A DNA stretch of 64,000 nucleotides from Faecalibacterium prausnitzii (GCA_004558805.1 SFDE01000012.1:1-64000), one strand, 5' to 3'; counted from the first letter of the stretch, positions 7,634 to 17,143 are shown. Translations and numbers: made by a program. Notes: a model not told the origin generated them from the sequence alone.

Positions 7634-9184
7634 ATGCACTTTGTTGACCGGCACCGTGAAAAGATCTGCCAAAGCCCCATGAGCAGCCGGCTGCTGTGGG
7701 CCTGCCTGCTGCTGGTGGTGCTGCTGGTGTTGACCTTTGGTGCGGCGCTGTTCCTGTTTGCCAGCCTGCACAACACCAAAAAGGACATCAGCCGCAGTCT
7801 GCAGATCCAGTTTTCGGTGTTCCAGAACGATATGGAGCGCTATTTTGACCAGCTGGCGGTCATGGGCGTGAACCTGTCCGAGGATATGAGCGCAGAGGTG
7901 GACAAGGAGCTTGCTTTGCGGCAGATGTCCTTTGCCCAGCTGAACGACCCCCCCGAGGTGCTGAACGCACTGGAGGAGGAAATGCTCGAGCCACTGTGCC
8001 GCTGCCTGCGCCAGACCGGCTGTTCCGGCGCTTTTGTGCTGCTGGATGCCACCGTCAACACCCGCATGGAGGGAGCAGAGCATTCCCGCGCCGGGCTGTA
8101 TGTGCAGAAAAGCGGTGCCGACACTCCCACCGTGCCCCTGCTGCTGTACCGGGGCAGTGCGGAGGTGGGCAAGACCCACAGTGTGATGCCCCACCGCAAG
8201 TGGCGCATGGAGTTCCAGACCGACCAGTTCCCGGACTACGACCGCTGGATGACCCCCGGCAGCGCCCCGCTGTACCAGTCTTACACGCTGACCGAACGGT
8301 TCGAGCTGCCCGGCACCTCGGAGGAGGTGCAGTTGTTTTTGCTGCCCCTGCGGGGGCGGGACGGCACGATGTACGGGCTGTGCGGCTTTGAGATCAGCGA
8401 GAGCTACTTCAAGCAGAACTTTGCCCAGCCCACCGGCTTTGACCGGCTGAGCTGTCTGCTGGCCCCGGCGGGAGACGGTCTTGCCGCCGATGCCGCCCTC
8501 AGCAGCGGCACCACCGGCGGCTACTACCATGCTCCCCGGAACACGCTGGTGCTGCGCAGCATGGGCGGCGGGCTGACCCAGTTGACCGGTCCCGACAGCG
8601 CCTATGCGGGCATCTCCCAGCTGTGCCGCCTGAGCGAGAGCCAGTCCTACCGGCTGGCGGTGTGCATCCCCATGGCAGACTACCGGAGACTGGTCTTTTC
8701 CGGCAATCTGCAGATGCTGCTCATCGGTCTGTTCATCGCCTTTTTCGTGGTGTTCTGCTGCATGAACTTCCACCGGTACATCCTCTCGCCGGCGTTCCGG
8801 CAGTTCGAGGAAGACCGGCGGGAATCCCGGCGGCGGATGGACGAGCTGCAGCTGGAACGCCAGCAGATGCAGACTGAGCTGTCCCGGCTGGCGGACGTGT
8901 GCCGCAACGAGTCGGTGCCCGATGCCTTCCAGACCTTTGTAGCGGGCATTCCCACCCTGACCAAGACCGAACGCCGCATCTTTGACGGCTACGCCGCCGG
9001 GCTGTGCACCCGGGAGATCACGCAGCAGCTGGACATCAAGGACAGCACCCTGCGCTTCCACAACAAGAATATCTACAATAAACTGGGCGTAAGCTCCCTC
9101 AAGCAGCTGCAGCAGTTCGTGGCGATCCTGAACTCCGGCAGCGGCAGCGCCCCGGACGAAAGCGCCCCCAAGAAGACCCGCTGA
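7634..9184 (+). CDS. Membrane-anchored LuxR-type transcription regulator with extracellular sensor domain
   Basis: A 516-residue protein with ATG 7634 seven bases after AGGAGG; a TTG three bases earlier is less likely. Residues 1-19 are basic and cytoplasmic. TM1 is about 20-44, an extracellular domain of about 310 residues follows, TM2 is about 359-379, then a charged coiled-coil (about 385-425), and finally a LuxR/GerE helix-turn-helix (about 442-501, LTKTERRIFDGYAAGL, TREITQQLDI, NKNIYNKLGV). The extracellular part resembles a dCache-type sensor in size and position only. It is a one-component receptor with its DNA-binding domain tethered to the membrane. It follows a solute-binding lipoprotein gene in an apparent two-gene operon, suggesting ligand sensing through that protein. 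Confidence 0.87.
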   Translation: MHFVDRHREKICQSPMSSRLLWACLLLVVLLVLTFGAALFLFASLHNTKKDISRSLQIQFSVFQNDMERYFDQLAVMGVNLSEDMSAEVDKELALRQMSFAQLNDPPEVLNALEEEMLEPLCRCLRQTGCSGAFVLLDATVNTRMEGAEHSRAGLYVQKSGADTPTVPLLLYRGSAEVGKTHSVMPHRKWRMEFQTDQFPDYDRWMTPGSAPLYQSYTLTERFELPGTSEEVQLFLLPLRGRDGTMYGLCGFEISESYFKQNFAQPTGFDRLSCLLAPAGDGLAADAALSSGTTGGYYHAPRNTLVLRSMGGGLTQLTGPDSAYAGISQLCRLSESQSYRLAVCIPMADYRRLVFSGNLQMLLIGLFIAFFVVFCCMNFHRYILSPAFRQFEEDRRESRRRMDELQLERQQMQTELSRLADVCRNESVPDAFQTFVAGIPTLTKTERRIFDGYAAGLCTREITQQLDIKDSTLRFHNKNIYNKLGVSSLKQLQQFVAILNSGSGSAPDESAPKKTR

Positions 9185-9352
9185 ATGGAACGTTCCCGCG
9201 CCGCAAGCGCAGCGTCCGCTGAGACGGAACGGCTACAATCTGTAGGCGGTAAAACAGAATAAAGCATAGAAAAACACCCCCGGGGACCTTGTGAACTGCA
9301 CCCCATTTGTTAGACAGTATGGTATACTGTTTAGGAAATGGGGTGTTTTTGT

Positions 9353-9532
9353 ATGCCAAAGGGACAACGAAAGTACAACGGAACGCAGAAGGTAGAAATC
9401 ATTAAACGAATCCACAGAGAAAACCTGAGCTTTAAGGGAGCGTCCAGAGAATACCAAACCTGCTGGAACGGCATTTCAAGACAAACCAGCCGAATCGGAA
9501 ATGGGTCACAGATGTTACCGAGTTCAAAGTGA
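9353..9532 (+). pseudogene. Remnant of IS3 orfA (N-terminus only)
   Basis: The first 33 or so codons (MPKGQRKYNGTQKVEIIKRI and on to GASREYQ) look like the helix-turn-helix start of an IS150-type OrfA, which is normally around 170 residues. After about 9450 the reading frame runs into orfB sequence in another frame and stops at 9532. This marks the deletion junction. The start ATG 9353 follows the left inverted repeat. Confidence 0.75.
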
Positions 9533-9981
9533 ACGACCAGAAACTCTACCTGTCTCCAATTCTTGATTTGTTCAATGGCGAAGTTGTCAGCTACAATCTG
9601 AGCCGCCATCCGAACTTTAAGCAAATCACGGATATGCTGGAAGGTGCTTTTCAAAAGCTGCCGGACAAGGTTGACAATCTGATTCTGCATTCGGATCAGG
9701 GCTGGCAATACCAGATGAAGTCCTACCAGAATCTACTGAAAGCAAAAGGAATTACGCAAAGTATGTCTCGGAAAGCCACTTGTCTGGACAATGCTGTTGC
9801 CGAGAACTTCTTCGGACTGCTCAAGACGGAGCTGTTCTATCTGGAAAAATTTGATTCCATTGACCTGCTCGAAAAGGCTATTGTCGATTACATCGACTAT
9901 TACAACAATCGCCGAATCAAATTAAAACTAAACGGTCTGAGCCCTGTACAGTACAGGATTCAGACCGTTGGAGCTGCTTAA
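9445..9981 (+). pseudogene. IS3 orfB transposase fragment (rve/DDE domain)
   Basis: The readable frame begins near 9445 without its own start and encodes LERHFKTNQPNRKW, then VTDVTEF (first catalytic Asp), HSDQGWQYQ (second Asp) and NAVAENFFGLLKTE (catalytic Glu), ending YNNRRIKLKLNGLSPVQYRI. All three DDE acids survive, but roughly the first 100-130 residues and the native start are gone, so it is scored as a fragment. An internal ATG at 9529 lies after the first Asp. Confidence 0.8.
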
Positions 9982-10182
9982 TTCAATTTTTGTCTAACTT
10001 TTGGGGTTCATTTCAGTCTTTGCCCCGGAGCAGGGGGTGTTTTTTGCGTTATTTGTGTCCTGAGCAGACGGATCATAAAGGCGTTTTGCCGGGGTTTTCC
10101 TGCAGACTTTTTGCAGACTTTTTTCTCGCAAAAGCACGCAAAACCCGGCAGTATCCGGCATCGTCAAGCCGCCGCACAAAAC

Positions 10183-10227
10183 AAAAAAGCCACGAAGCAT
10201 CGAACTTTATCGATATTTCGTGGCTTT
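10183..10227 (-). terminator. Terminator of the tRNA-Leu gene
   Basis: The inverted repeat AAAGCCACGAA/TTCGTGGCTTT is followed on the minus strand by a run of T. It starts five bases beyond the CCA end of the tRNA gene. Confidence 0.8.
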
Positions 10228-10232
10228 CAAGC

Positions 10233-10316
10233 TGGTGCGAGGGAGGGGATTTGAACCCCCAAGGATAAACCACACGCACCTCAAACGTGCGCGTCTGCCA
10301 GTTCCGCCACCCTCGC
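10233..10316 (-). tRNA. tRNA-Leu (anticodon GAG)
   Basis: The 84-nt gene includes an encoded CCA. The acceptor stem GCGAGGG pairs with CCCTCGC; the D region is GCGGAACTGGCAGACGC; the anticodon stem CACGT/GCGTG encloses the loop TTGAGGT, giving GAG; a long variable arm follows, as expected for class II Leu tRNAs; the T arm is GGGGG-TTCAAAT-CCCCT. It reads CUC and CUU codons. Confidence 0.93.
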
Positions 10317-10384
10317 ATACCTGTTCAATTGTTGCAATCCCGGTCTTCTGAGGTGGGAAGCCGTGTTGTGCGGACTGCTTGAAT

Positions 10385-10413
10385 ATATTATCATATCCAG
10401 CCGGAATAGTCAA
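10385..10413 (-). promoter_or_regulatory. Promoter of tRNA-Leu
   Basis: On the minus strand, TTGACT (10413-10408), a 17-bp spacer and TAATAT (10390-10385) precede the tRNA by about 60 bp. A plus-strand pair TTGTGC/TATCAT (10366-10394, 17-bp spacer) overlaps it and could serve the deacetylase gene. Confidence 0.72.
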
Positions 10414-10506
10414 GCATTTTTCGGGTTTTTCATAGATTTTTTTTGACAAACATATTTTAGTAAAAGCCACAAACTCAAAAAGAAACATAACAGGGAGGTT
10501 TTGTTC

Positions 10507-11340
10507 ATGCGATCATCTACACCCCATTCCGGACGGCGGCAGGATCTGCCCTTCTTTCTGTTCCTTGCAGGGGTCCTTGCCTTTTTGCTGGGGACCCGGT
10601 TTCCTGCGCAGACAGCTTCCCTGTGTGCCGGCAGCGACCTTACAGCCGCCCCCGACACTGCCCCCTTTTCTTCTACGCCGGTCTTTGCCTCCGGCGCTGC
10701 GGAGGATGCCGGGGACAAGTGGGTCTGCCTGACCTTTGACGACGGACCCAGCAAGACCACCCCTGCCGTGCTGGAGGCGCTGGACACCGCTGGGGTCCAT
10801 GGCACCTTTTTTGTAGTCGCCACCGGGCACAACCAGAAGTACCTTCCCCTGCTCACCCAAGCCGCTGCCGCAGGACACCAGATTGCCCTCCACTCCGCCT
10901 CCCACGAGTACAGCGATATCTACCGAAGCGCCGAAGCCTACTGGCAGGACATTGCGCTGCTGAAGGAGCGGATCGCTCCCTACGTGGACCCGGAGACCAT
11001 CCGGTACCTGCGGTTCCCCGGGGGCAGCACCAACACCGTGAGCCGCCGCTACGGGGGCAAGGGGCTGATGCAGCAGCTGAAGTCCGAAGTGGAGCAGAAA
11101 GGCTGGCAGTGGGTAGACTGGAACGTCTGCGCCGAGGACGCTGTGGGCGGGCATCCCGACGCCGACACCATCTACCGCAACGTGGTGCGGGAGACCGGAG
11201 AGCAGACCCACTGCTTGGTGCTGATGCACGATTCCGCCACCACCGGCACCACTGCCCAGGCGCTGCCGGAGATCATCCGGTGGTATGCCGACAGGGACCA
11301 CCGTTTTCTGACCGTAGAACAGGCGCTGCCTCTGGGCTGA
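10507..11340 (+). CDS. Polysaccharide deacetylase (CE4, NodB homology domain)
   Basis: A 277-residue exported enzyme with an N-terminal membrane anchor or signal (about residues 14-30) and a NodB domain from about 70. All five CE4 motifs are present: TFDDGP (about 76-81, catalytic base and metal Asp), HSASH (metal His pair), RFPGGS, DWN and LMHDS. It is expected to remove acetyl groups from peptidoglycan or another surface glycan outside the membrane. ATG 10507 has AGGGAGG eight bases upstream; a TTG at 10501 is too close to the site. It is convergent with the MerR gene, with stops only six bases apart. Confidence 0.9.
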   Translation: MRSSTPHSGRRQDLPFFLFLAGVLAFLLGTRFPAQTASLCAGSDLTAAPDTAPFSSTPVFASGAAEDAGDKWVCLTFDDGPSKTTPAVLEALDTAGVHGTFFVVATGHNQKYLPLLTQAAAAGHQIALHSASHEYSDIYRSAEAYWQDIALLKERIAPYVDPETIRYLRFPGGSTNTVSRRYGGKGLMQQLKSEVEQKGWQWVDWNVCAEDAVGGHPDADTIYRNVVRETGEQTHCLVLMHDSATTGTTAQALPEIIRWYADRDHRFLTVEQALPLG

Positions 11341-11346
11341 GAGGCC

Positions 11347-12192
11347 TTACAGCCACTTTTCAAACCAGCGCCCTGCCAGCACCCCGGCAGCTGCCAGTGC
11401 CCCCAGCCAGAGCCAGTCTGCCCCGCCGGTGACCACCCAGCCCGCTGCCAGAATAACAGCAAAGGTGCACGCCGCCGGCAAAAAGACCCTCAATACCCGC
11501 AGCAGCTTTTCCCGCCGGGGCGGCAGTCCGGTGCCCAGCCGCTCCGGATGCAAAGCATCGCAGCAGATCTGGTCCCGGTATTTGCCCTGTATGCGGTACG
11601 CCCGGTACTCCGTGCCGTCCAGCGAGAACTCCGGGTACATTCCCTGCCGGGTAAGGCACAGCTCCATGCCCTTTTCCGCTGCGTATGCCTCCAGCGCTGC
11701 TGCAAACTCCCCGGGGGTGTTGATGCTGCCCTCCGGGATGAAGAAAAAGTGCTTCTGGTGCTGTACCTGCCCCAGAGTGCGGTAATCCCGGAGCCAGCCG
11801 GTAAAGAATGTCCCGGAGGGTGCCGGTTCCTCCATCCGGCTCAGGCAGGCGTCCACGTCCAGAGTCGCCGCCTGAGGCTCCTGCTGCGCCAGTTCCGTGC
11901 AGAAGCGTGCTGCGGCAGCAAGCTGCTCTGCCTGCTGCTCCAATGCCTTCTGCTGGGTCTGCAGCGCCTGCTGCAGGGGCTGCTCCCCTTCCAGCACCGC
12001 CCGGATGGTGGGCAGGGGCACCGCCAGCATCCGCAGCATCCGGATGAGCTTGAGGGTGCGGATATTCTCCGGCGTATAGTCCCGGTAATCGTTGTCCGGG
12101 TTCCTGCCCGGGGTGAGAAGCCCTTCTTTTTCGTAAAAACGGATGTTGGGTGCAGAGACCCCGCTCTGTTCCGAAGCCTGTTTGATGTTCAT
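11347..12192 (-). CDS. MerR family regulator with C-terminal membrane segments
   Basis: The start at 12192 (MNIKQASEQSGV) has GGAGGTG upstream; the frame is open further but has no ribosome binding site there. The 281-residue product has a MerR winged helix (about 1-70: SGVSAPNIRFYEKEGLL, then YRDYTPENIRTLKLIRMLR) and a Gln-rich coiled coil (about 85-130). A middle region follows, and the tail has two hydrophobic segments (about 232-250 and 255-272) beginning FLPAACTFAVILAAGWVV. The middle region (EYRAYRIQGKYRDQICCDAL) may bind an effector. Tethering a MerR protein to the membrane is uncommon. The target is unknown; no divergent transport gene is adjacent. Confidence 0.87.
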   Translation of the reverse strand: MNIKQASEQSGVSAPNIRFYEKEGLLTPGRNPDNDYRDYTPENIRTLKLIRMLRMLAVPLPTIRAVLEGEQPLQQALQTQQKALEQQAEQLAAAARFCTELAQQEPQAATLDVDACLSRMEEPAPSGTFFTGWLRDYRTLGQVQHQKHFFFIPEGSINTPGEFAAALEAYAAEKGMELCLTRQGMYPEFSLDGTEYRAYRIQGKYRDQICCDALHPERLGTGLPPRREKLLRVLRVFLPAACTFAVILAAGWVVTGGADWLWLGALAAAGVLAGRWFEKWL

Positions 12193-12252
12193 TTGCTTCA
12201 CCTCCACCCTTACATTACACCTTAAAGCCGGTTGAAGGTCAAGGGTCTGGGC

Positions 12253-12300
12253 AAAAAAAGCAGAGCCGCCGCACAAAAAGTGCCAACGGCTCTGCTTTTA
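12253..12300 (-). terminator. Terminator after the aminopeptidase operon
   Basis: The inverted repeat AAGCAGAGCCG/CGGCTCTGCTT is followed on the minus strand by seven T. It closes the operon running down from 17380. Confidence 0.85.
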
Positions 12301-12326
12301 TGGTCTCAGTTTCTCAGATCCAAAGA

Positions 12327-13730
12327 TCAGTCTGCCTGCTGGCAGAACACAGAGAAGGTGCGGTATGCCATGTACAGGTCGGTCTTGTGGATGACCTCAA
12401 AGGGTGCGTGCATGGACAGCACCGGCACACCGATGTCCAGCACGGGGATGCCGCGGTTTGCCACATACTTGGCAATGGTACCGCCGCCGCCCAGATCCAG
12501 ACGCCCCAACTCACCGATCTGCCATGCCACCTTGTTGGCGTCCAGCAGACGGGTCACATCGCCCACCAGCTCGGCGTTGGCGTCGCTGGCAGCGCTCTTG
12601 CCCCGGGCACCGGTGTACTTGAAGATCGCCACACCGCGACCGGCGTAGGTACCGTTCTGCTTCTCAAAAGCGGAAGCCCAGGTGGGGTCGTAGGCAGCGG
12701 TCACGTCGGCAGACAGGCAGACGCTGTGCTGGAAGGCGATGATGTCGTCCTGTCCGGCAGCACGGCACAGCTGCTGCATGAAGTGGAACACGTACATGCT
12801 CTGCATACCGGTAACGCCGTCGGAGCCGATCTCTTCCTTATCGGTGAGGACGCAGATGGTGGTGCGGACCGGGTTCTTGGTCTCGATCTCTGCCATCAGT
12901 GCGGGGTAAGCGTCCACACGGTCGTCGTGACCGTAGCCGCCCACCAGAGAGCGGTCAAAGCCCACGTCACGAGCCTTGTGTGCAGGCACAACCTCGATCT
13001 CGGCACGGGTGAAGTCCCGCTCGGTGATGCCGTACTTCTCATGGAGCAGGATCATGGTGTTCAGTTTGACAGCTTCCTTCACATCCTCTTCCTCCACGGG
13101 GTCGGAACCCAGGAGCACGTTCAGCTCCTCTGCCTTGATGCCCTCGCTGAGCTTGCGCTCGTTCTGCTCGGCACCCAGATGGGGCAGCAGGTCGGTGATG
13201 CAGAACACGGGATCCTGCTCATCCTCGCCCACCGCAAAGTTCACCACAGAACCGTCGGCACGGGTGAACACGCCGTGGATCGCCAGAGGGATGGTAGCCC
13301 ACTGATACTTGCGGATACCGCCGTAGTAGTGGGTACGGAAGTAGCTGAAGTGCTCGTCCTGATACAGGGGGTTGGGACGCAGGTCCAGACGGGGGCAGTC
13401 GATGTGGGCGATCGCCAGACGGAAGCCCTCTTCAAAGCTCTTGGTGCCGATGGTGGCGGCGACCACAGCCTTGTGACCCTGGATAAAGTAGATCTTGTCG
13501 CCGGGGGCGTAGACCTTCTTGGGGTCAAACAGCTGGTAGCCAGCCTCCTTCAGCATCTTTTCGCTGACAGTGACCGCCTCCCGCTCGGTCTTGGCGGCAT
13601 CCAGAAATGTCTTGTAGCCCTCGGCAAAGGCTGCGGCAGCTGCCTTGACCTCTGCCTGCTTGTCGGCGGCATACTCCGGGGTGTACAGCAGTTTTTCCGC
13701 ATACTGCTTGGCGGTCATTTTTTCACTCAT
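12327..13730 (-). CDS. M18 family aminopeptidase
   Basis: A 467-residue cytosolic metallo-aminopeptidase of family M18, normally 430-480 residues. The co-catalytic zinc ligands sit in AHIDCPRLDLRP, GYGHDDRVDAY, TDKEEIGSDG, DVTAAYDPT and SMHAPFEV. It releases acidic or neutral N-terminal residues from peptides and probably acts as an oligomer. The ATG lies 22 bp after the lytic transglycosylase stop and has a GGAGAG site. It is the last gene before the terminator at 12253-12300, and the first five genes of the operon serve translation, CoA and cell wall functions. No odd features. Confidence 0.92.
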   Translation of the reverse strand: MSEKMTAKQYAEKLLYTPEYAADKQAEVKAAAAAFAEGYKTFLDAAKTEREAVTVSEKMLKEAGYQLFDPKKVYAPGDKIYFIQGHKAVVAATIGTKSFEEGFRLAIAHIDCPRLDLRPNPLYQDEHFSYFRTHYYGGIRKYQWATIPLAIHGVFTRADGSVVNFAVGEDEQDPVFCITDLLPHLGAEQNERKLSEGIKAEELNVLLGSDPVEEEDVKEAVKLNTMILLHEKYGITERDFTRAEIEVVPAHKARDVGFDRSLVGGYGHDDRVDAYPALMAEIETKNPVRTTICVLTDKEEIGSDGVTGMQSMYVFHFMQQLCRAAGQDDIIAFQHSVCLSADVTAAYDPTWASAFEKQNGTYAGRGVAIFKYTGARGKSAASDANAELVGDVTRLLDANKVAWQIGELGRLDLGGGGTIAKYVANRGIPVLDIGVPVLSMHAPFEVIHKTDLYMAYRTFSVFCQQAD

Positions 13731-13752
13731 GGTTTTTCTCTCCTTGTTTTTA

Positions 13753-14361
13753 TCATTTGCCTGCGTAGATGCGCTGATACGCTTCGTAGCAGGCGGTGAT
13801 CTTGTTTACATAGTGGTGCATCTGCCGGTACGGGAAGCCCTTCAGGGTCAGCCCATCTGCAGAGTGCTCTTCCATCCGCAGCAGATTGTCCACCGTGCCC
13901 CACCCGCTGTGGTACGCCGCAGCGGCGGTGGCAACGTCCCCGTTGTAGCGCACCATGCACAGGTGCAGGTAGTAGCAGCCGAACCGGATGCTCACCGCCG
14001 GGTCGTAAAGATCCCCAAAAGTCAGATTCTCCGCCCCGGCGATCTTGCTGCGCAGCCACAAAAAAGTCTCCTCGGTCATCTGCATCAGCCCCCGTGCCTC
14101 CACGGCAGAGGTGGCATCGGGGTCAAAGCCGCTTTCGGTGCGGATAAAGGCGTCCACCAGCAGCGGGTCCAGCTCATAGGTCTGCGCCCACTGGTCCACC
14201 AGTGTCTGGTATTTGCGGGGGTACAGCAGCCGCTGCCCCTGCCGCCACAGCCGGGGCACCCCTGCATACAGCAGGGCGAACACCAGCAGCAGGGCAGCAA
14301 GGCGCACCAGCAGCCGGCGGGAGCCTTTGCGGCGTCTGGGGTATACCGTTTGCTTTTTCAA
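13753..14361 (-). CDS. Lytic transglycosylase (SLT domain), membrane anchored
   Basis: A 202-residue protein with a basic N-terminus (YPRRRKGSRR), one membrane segment (about 17-36) and an SLT/goose-lysozyme-type domain. The catalytic Glu is in IRTESGFDP; ARGLMQMTEETF and AAAAYHSGWGTVDNL are the other family motifs. It cleaves the glycan strands of peptidoglycan to give 1,6-anhydro ends, acting on the outer face of the membrane. The start is 10 bp after the coaE stop, in the same operon. Confidence 0.9.
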   Translation of the reverse strand: MKKQTVYPRRRKGSRRLLVRLAALLLVFALLYAGVPRLWRQGQRLLYPRKYQTLVDQWAQTYELDPLLVDAFIRTESGFDPDATSAVEARGLMQMTEETFLWLRSKIAGAENLTFGDLYDPAVSIRFGCYYLHLCMVRYNGDVATAAAAYHSGWGTVDNLLRMEEHSADGLTLKGFPYRQMHHYVNKITACYEAYQRIYAGK

Positions 14362-14371
14362 AACCCGGTGT

Positions 14372-14974
14372 TCACACCCCTTCCGTCAGAAGTTCGGTGC
14401 AGAGGGCGGCGGCGGCAGCCTGCAGCTGCTCCAGTGCGCCATCGTTGCACAGGATGTAGTCTGCGTTTTGGGTCAGGGTCTGCTCCGGGGTCTGGGCGTT
14501 GAGCCGCCGTGCCGCCATCTCCGGGGAGATGCCGTCCCGTGCCACGATCCGTGCCACACTGGTGGCAAAGGGTGCTGTCACCACGCACAGCCGGTCGCAC
14601 TCCTGCTGTGCCGCCGTGCCCACGATGACTGCCCCGTCCAGCACAAAGAGGCGGTGTCCCTCCTGCGCTGCCTGCTGCTTTGCGGCACGGATCCGCCCCA
14701 GGATCTCCGGGTGAGTCATGCCATCCAATGCCGCCTTGCCCTCCGGGGTGGCAAAGGCACGGTCTGCCAGCAGGCGGCGGTCCAGACTGCCGTCGGGGTG
14801 CAGGATATCCGCCCCAAACCGCTGCGCCAGCCTTGGCAGCAGCGGGGAACCCGGCAGCAGGATCTCCCGGCTGATCTGGTCTGCGTCGGCAAGGGGCACA
14901 CCCTTGGCGGCAAACACCGCCGTAACGGTGGATTTGCCGCAGCCGCTGCGTCCGGTAATGCCCAGTGTGATCAT
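14372..14974 (-). CDS. coaE: Dephospho-CoA kinase
   Basis: This 200-residue enzyme carries out the last step of CoA synthesis, phosphorylating the 3'-hydroxyl of dephospho-CoA. The P-loop is GRSGCGKST (residues 8-16); DADQISRE binds the CoA moiety region, and a DPA-like GSLDRR segment and HPEILGRI follow. The ATG overlaps the stop of the sua5 gene by four bases (ATGA), indicating translational coupling. Confidence 0.92.
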   Translation of the reverse strand: MITLGITGRSGCGKSTVTAVFAAKGVPLADADQISREILLPGSPLLPRLAQRFGADILHPDGSLDRRLLADRAFATPEGKAALDGMTHPEILGRIRAAKQQAAQEGHRLFVLDGAVIVGTAAQQECDRLCVVTAPFATSVARIVARDGISPEMAARRLNAQTPEQTLTQNADYILCNDGALEQLQAAAAALCTELLTEGV

Positions 14975-15999
14975 AGGTCGATCACCCGGAACGCCGCCGC
15001 CCGGATCAGGCGGTTGTACACCGCCATGGAAAGTCCGTCCTTCCGGGGGCAGCGGGCGTAGACCACCCTGTCCCCCTGCTCATCCAGCGCCCGGAGGGAG
15101 CGGAAGATGTGCTTTGCCTGATCGGCGCCGTCCCCTTCCCGTCCGTATTCCACGCAGGGCACCCCCAGTTTTTCCGCCTCGCCGGTAAAGCACAGGCAGC
15201 TGGGGTTCTGGTCCCGGTGGGCGTCCACATACGCCTTGAACTGTTCAAAGCTGCCGTTCAGCAGGGTCACGTCTGCCTTGGGGGCATAGTGCTTGTATTT
15301 CATGCCGGGGCTGCGGACCACCGCTCCCTCCGGCAGTTTTTCCAGGATCGCCTTGGAGATCTCCACCTCTTCTCCCAGTGCCCGTTCCAGATCTTCCAAC
15401 GTGATGTGTCCGGGGCGGAACAGAGTGGGCTTCTCCCCCACCACCGACACCACGGTGCTCTCCACTCCCACATCGCACTCGCCGCCGTCCAGGATCAGAG
15501 GCAGGCGACCGTCCATGTCGGTAAACACATCCTGTGCGTTGGTGGGGCTGGGCTTGCCGGAAAGGTTGGCGCTGGGTGCCGCAAAGGGGCAGCCGCTTTT
15601 TTGGATGACTGCCCGTGCCACCGGGTGGCTGGGCATCCGGATGCCCACGGTATCCAGCCCGGCGCAGCACTCCGCTGCCACCTCCGGACCCCGGGGCATG
15701 ATGATGGTAAGGGGACCGGGGCAGAAGGCTGCCATCAGCAGCTGGGCACGCTCCGGCACCTCGCTGACCAGACCCGGCAGCATCTCGGGACCGGTGACGT
15801 GGACGATAAGGGGGTTATCCTGCGGACGTCCCTTTGCCGCAAAGATCCGCTTTACCGCCTCGCCGTTCCGGGCGTCTGCGGCAATGCCGTACACCGTCTC
15901 GGTGGGCAGCGCCACGATCTCGCCCTGCCGCAGCAGAGCAGCGGCTTTTTCAATGCTTTCTGCCTCATTGGCAGGCAGCACTTCGGTTTTAAGTTTCAT
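14971..15999 (-). CDS. sua5: Threonylcarbamoyladenylate synthase (Sua5 type)
   Basis: A 342-residue protein from ATG 15999. It makes threonylcarbamoyl-AMP from Thr, bicarbonate and ATP for the t6A37 tRNA modification. The N-terminal YrdC domain shows LPTETVYGIAADA, KGRPQDNPL, CPGPLTIIM and SANLSGKPSPTNA. The linker SPGMKYKHYAP is typical of the longer Sua5 form and leads into a C-terminal domain. ATGs at 16008 and 16020 are in frame; 15999 is chosen because GGAAAGAG lies at a normal distance and the protein then begins like its relatives. It sits 43 bp after prfA. Confidence 0.9.
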   Translation of the reverse strand: MKLKTEVLPANEAESIEKAAALLRQGEIVALPTETVYGIAADARNGEAVKRIFAAKGRPQDNPLIVHVTGPEMLPGLVSEVPERAQLLMAAFCPGPLTIIMPRGPEVAAECCAGLDTVGIRMPSHPVARAVIQKSGCPFAAPSANLSGKPSPTNAQDVFTDMDGRLPLILDGGECDVGVESTVVSVVGEKPTLFRPGHITLEDLERALGEEVEISKAILEKLPEGAVVRSPGMKYKHYAPKADVTLLNGSFEQFKAYVDAHRDQNPSCLCFTGEAEKLGVPCVEYGREGDGADQAKHIFRSLRALDEQGDRVVYARCPRKDGLSMAVYNRLIRAAAFRVIDL

Positions 16000-16042
16000 G
16001 GGTATCATCGCTCTTTCCATCTCTATATAGTAAGCCCGCCGT

Positions 16043-17143
<1,101 letters not shown>

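Larger units (their letters stand above)
9292..10015 (+). mobile_element. IS3 family (IS150-like) element with internal deletion
   Basis: The terminal imperfect inverted repeats are TGAACTGCACCCC with GTTAGACA at the left (9292-9316) and the complement of TGAAATGAACCCC with GTTAGACA at the right (9993-10015). Between them lie a short N-terminal orfA piece and the C-terminal DDE part of orfB; the middle, normally more than 500 bp, is missing. The base composition is clearly more AT-rich than the surroundings. The element cannot make a full transposase. No perfect target duplication is visible at the flanks. Confidence 0.85.
9269..10046 (+). terminator. Intrinsic terminator split by the IS element
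   Basis: The left half (about 9269-9285) reads AAAAACACCCCCGGGG. The right half (about 10023-10045) reads CCCCGG then GGGGGTGTTTTTT. Joined without the element they form a strong hairpin with a T-run, located after the LuxR-type gene. The 724-bp insertion separates the two arms. Confidence 0.6.

Noticed and set aside
9184..9262. A 25-codon frame starting TGAATGGAA right after the LuxR-type gene
   Set aside because: No recognisable family, no ribosome binding site beyond the overlap and no conserved feature; probably chance.
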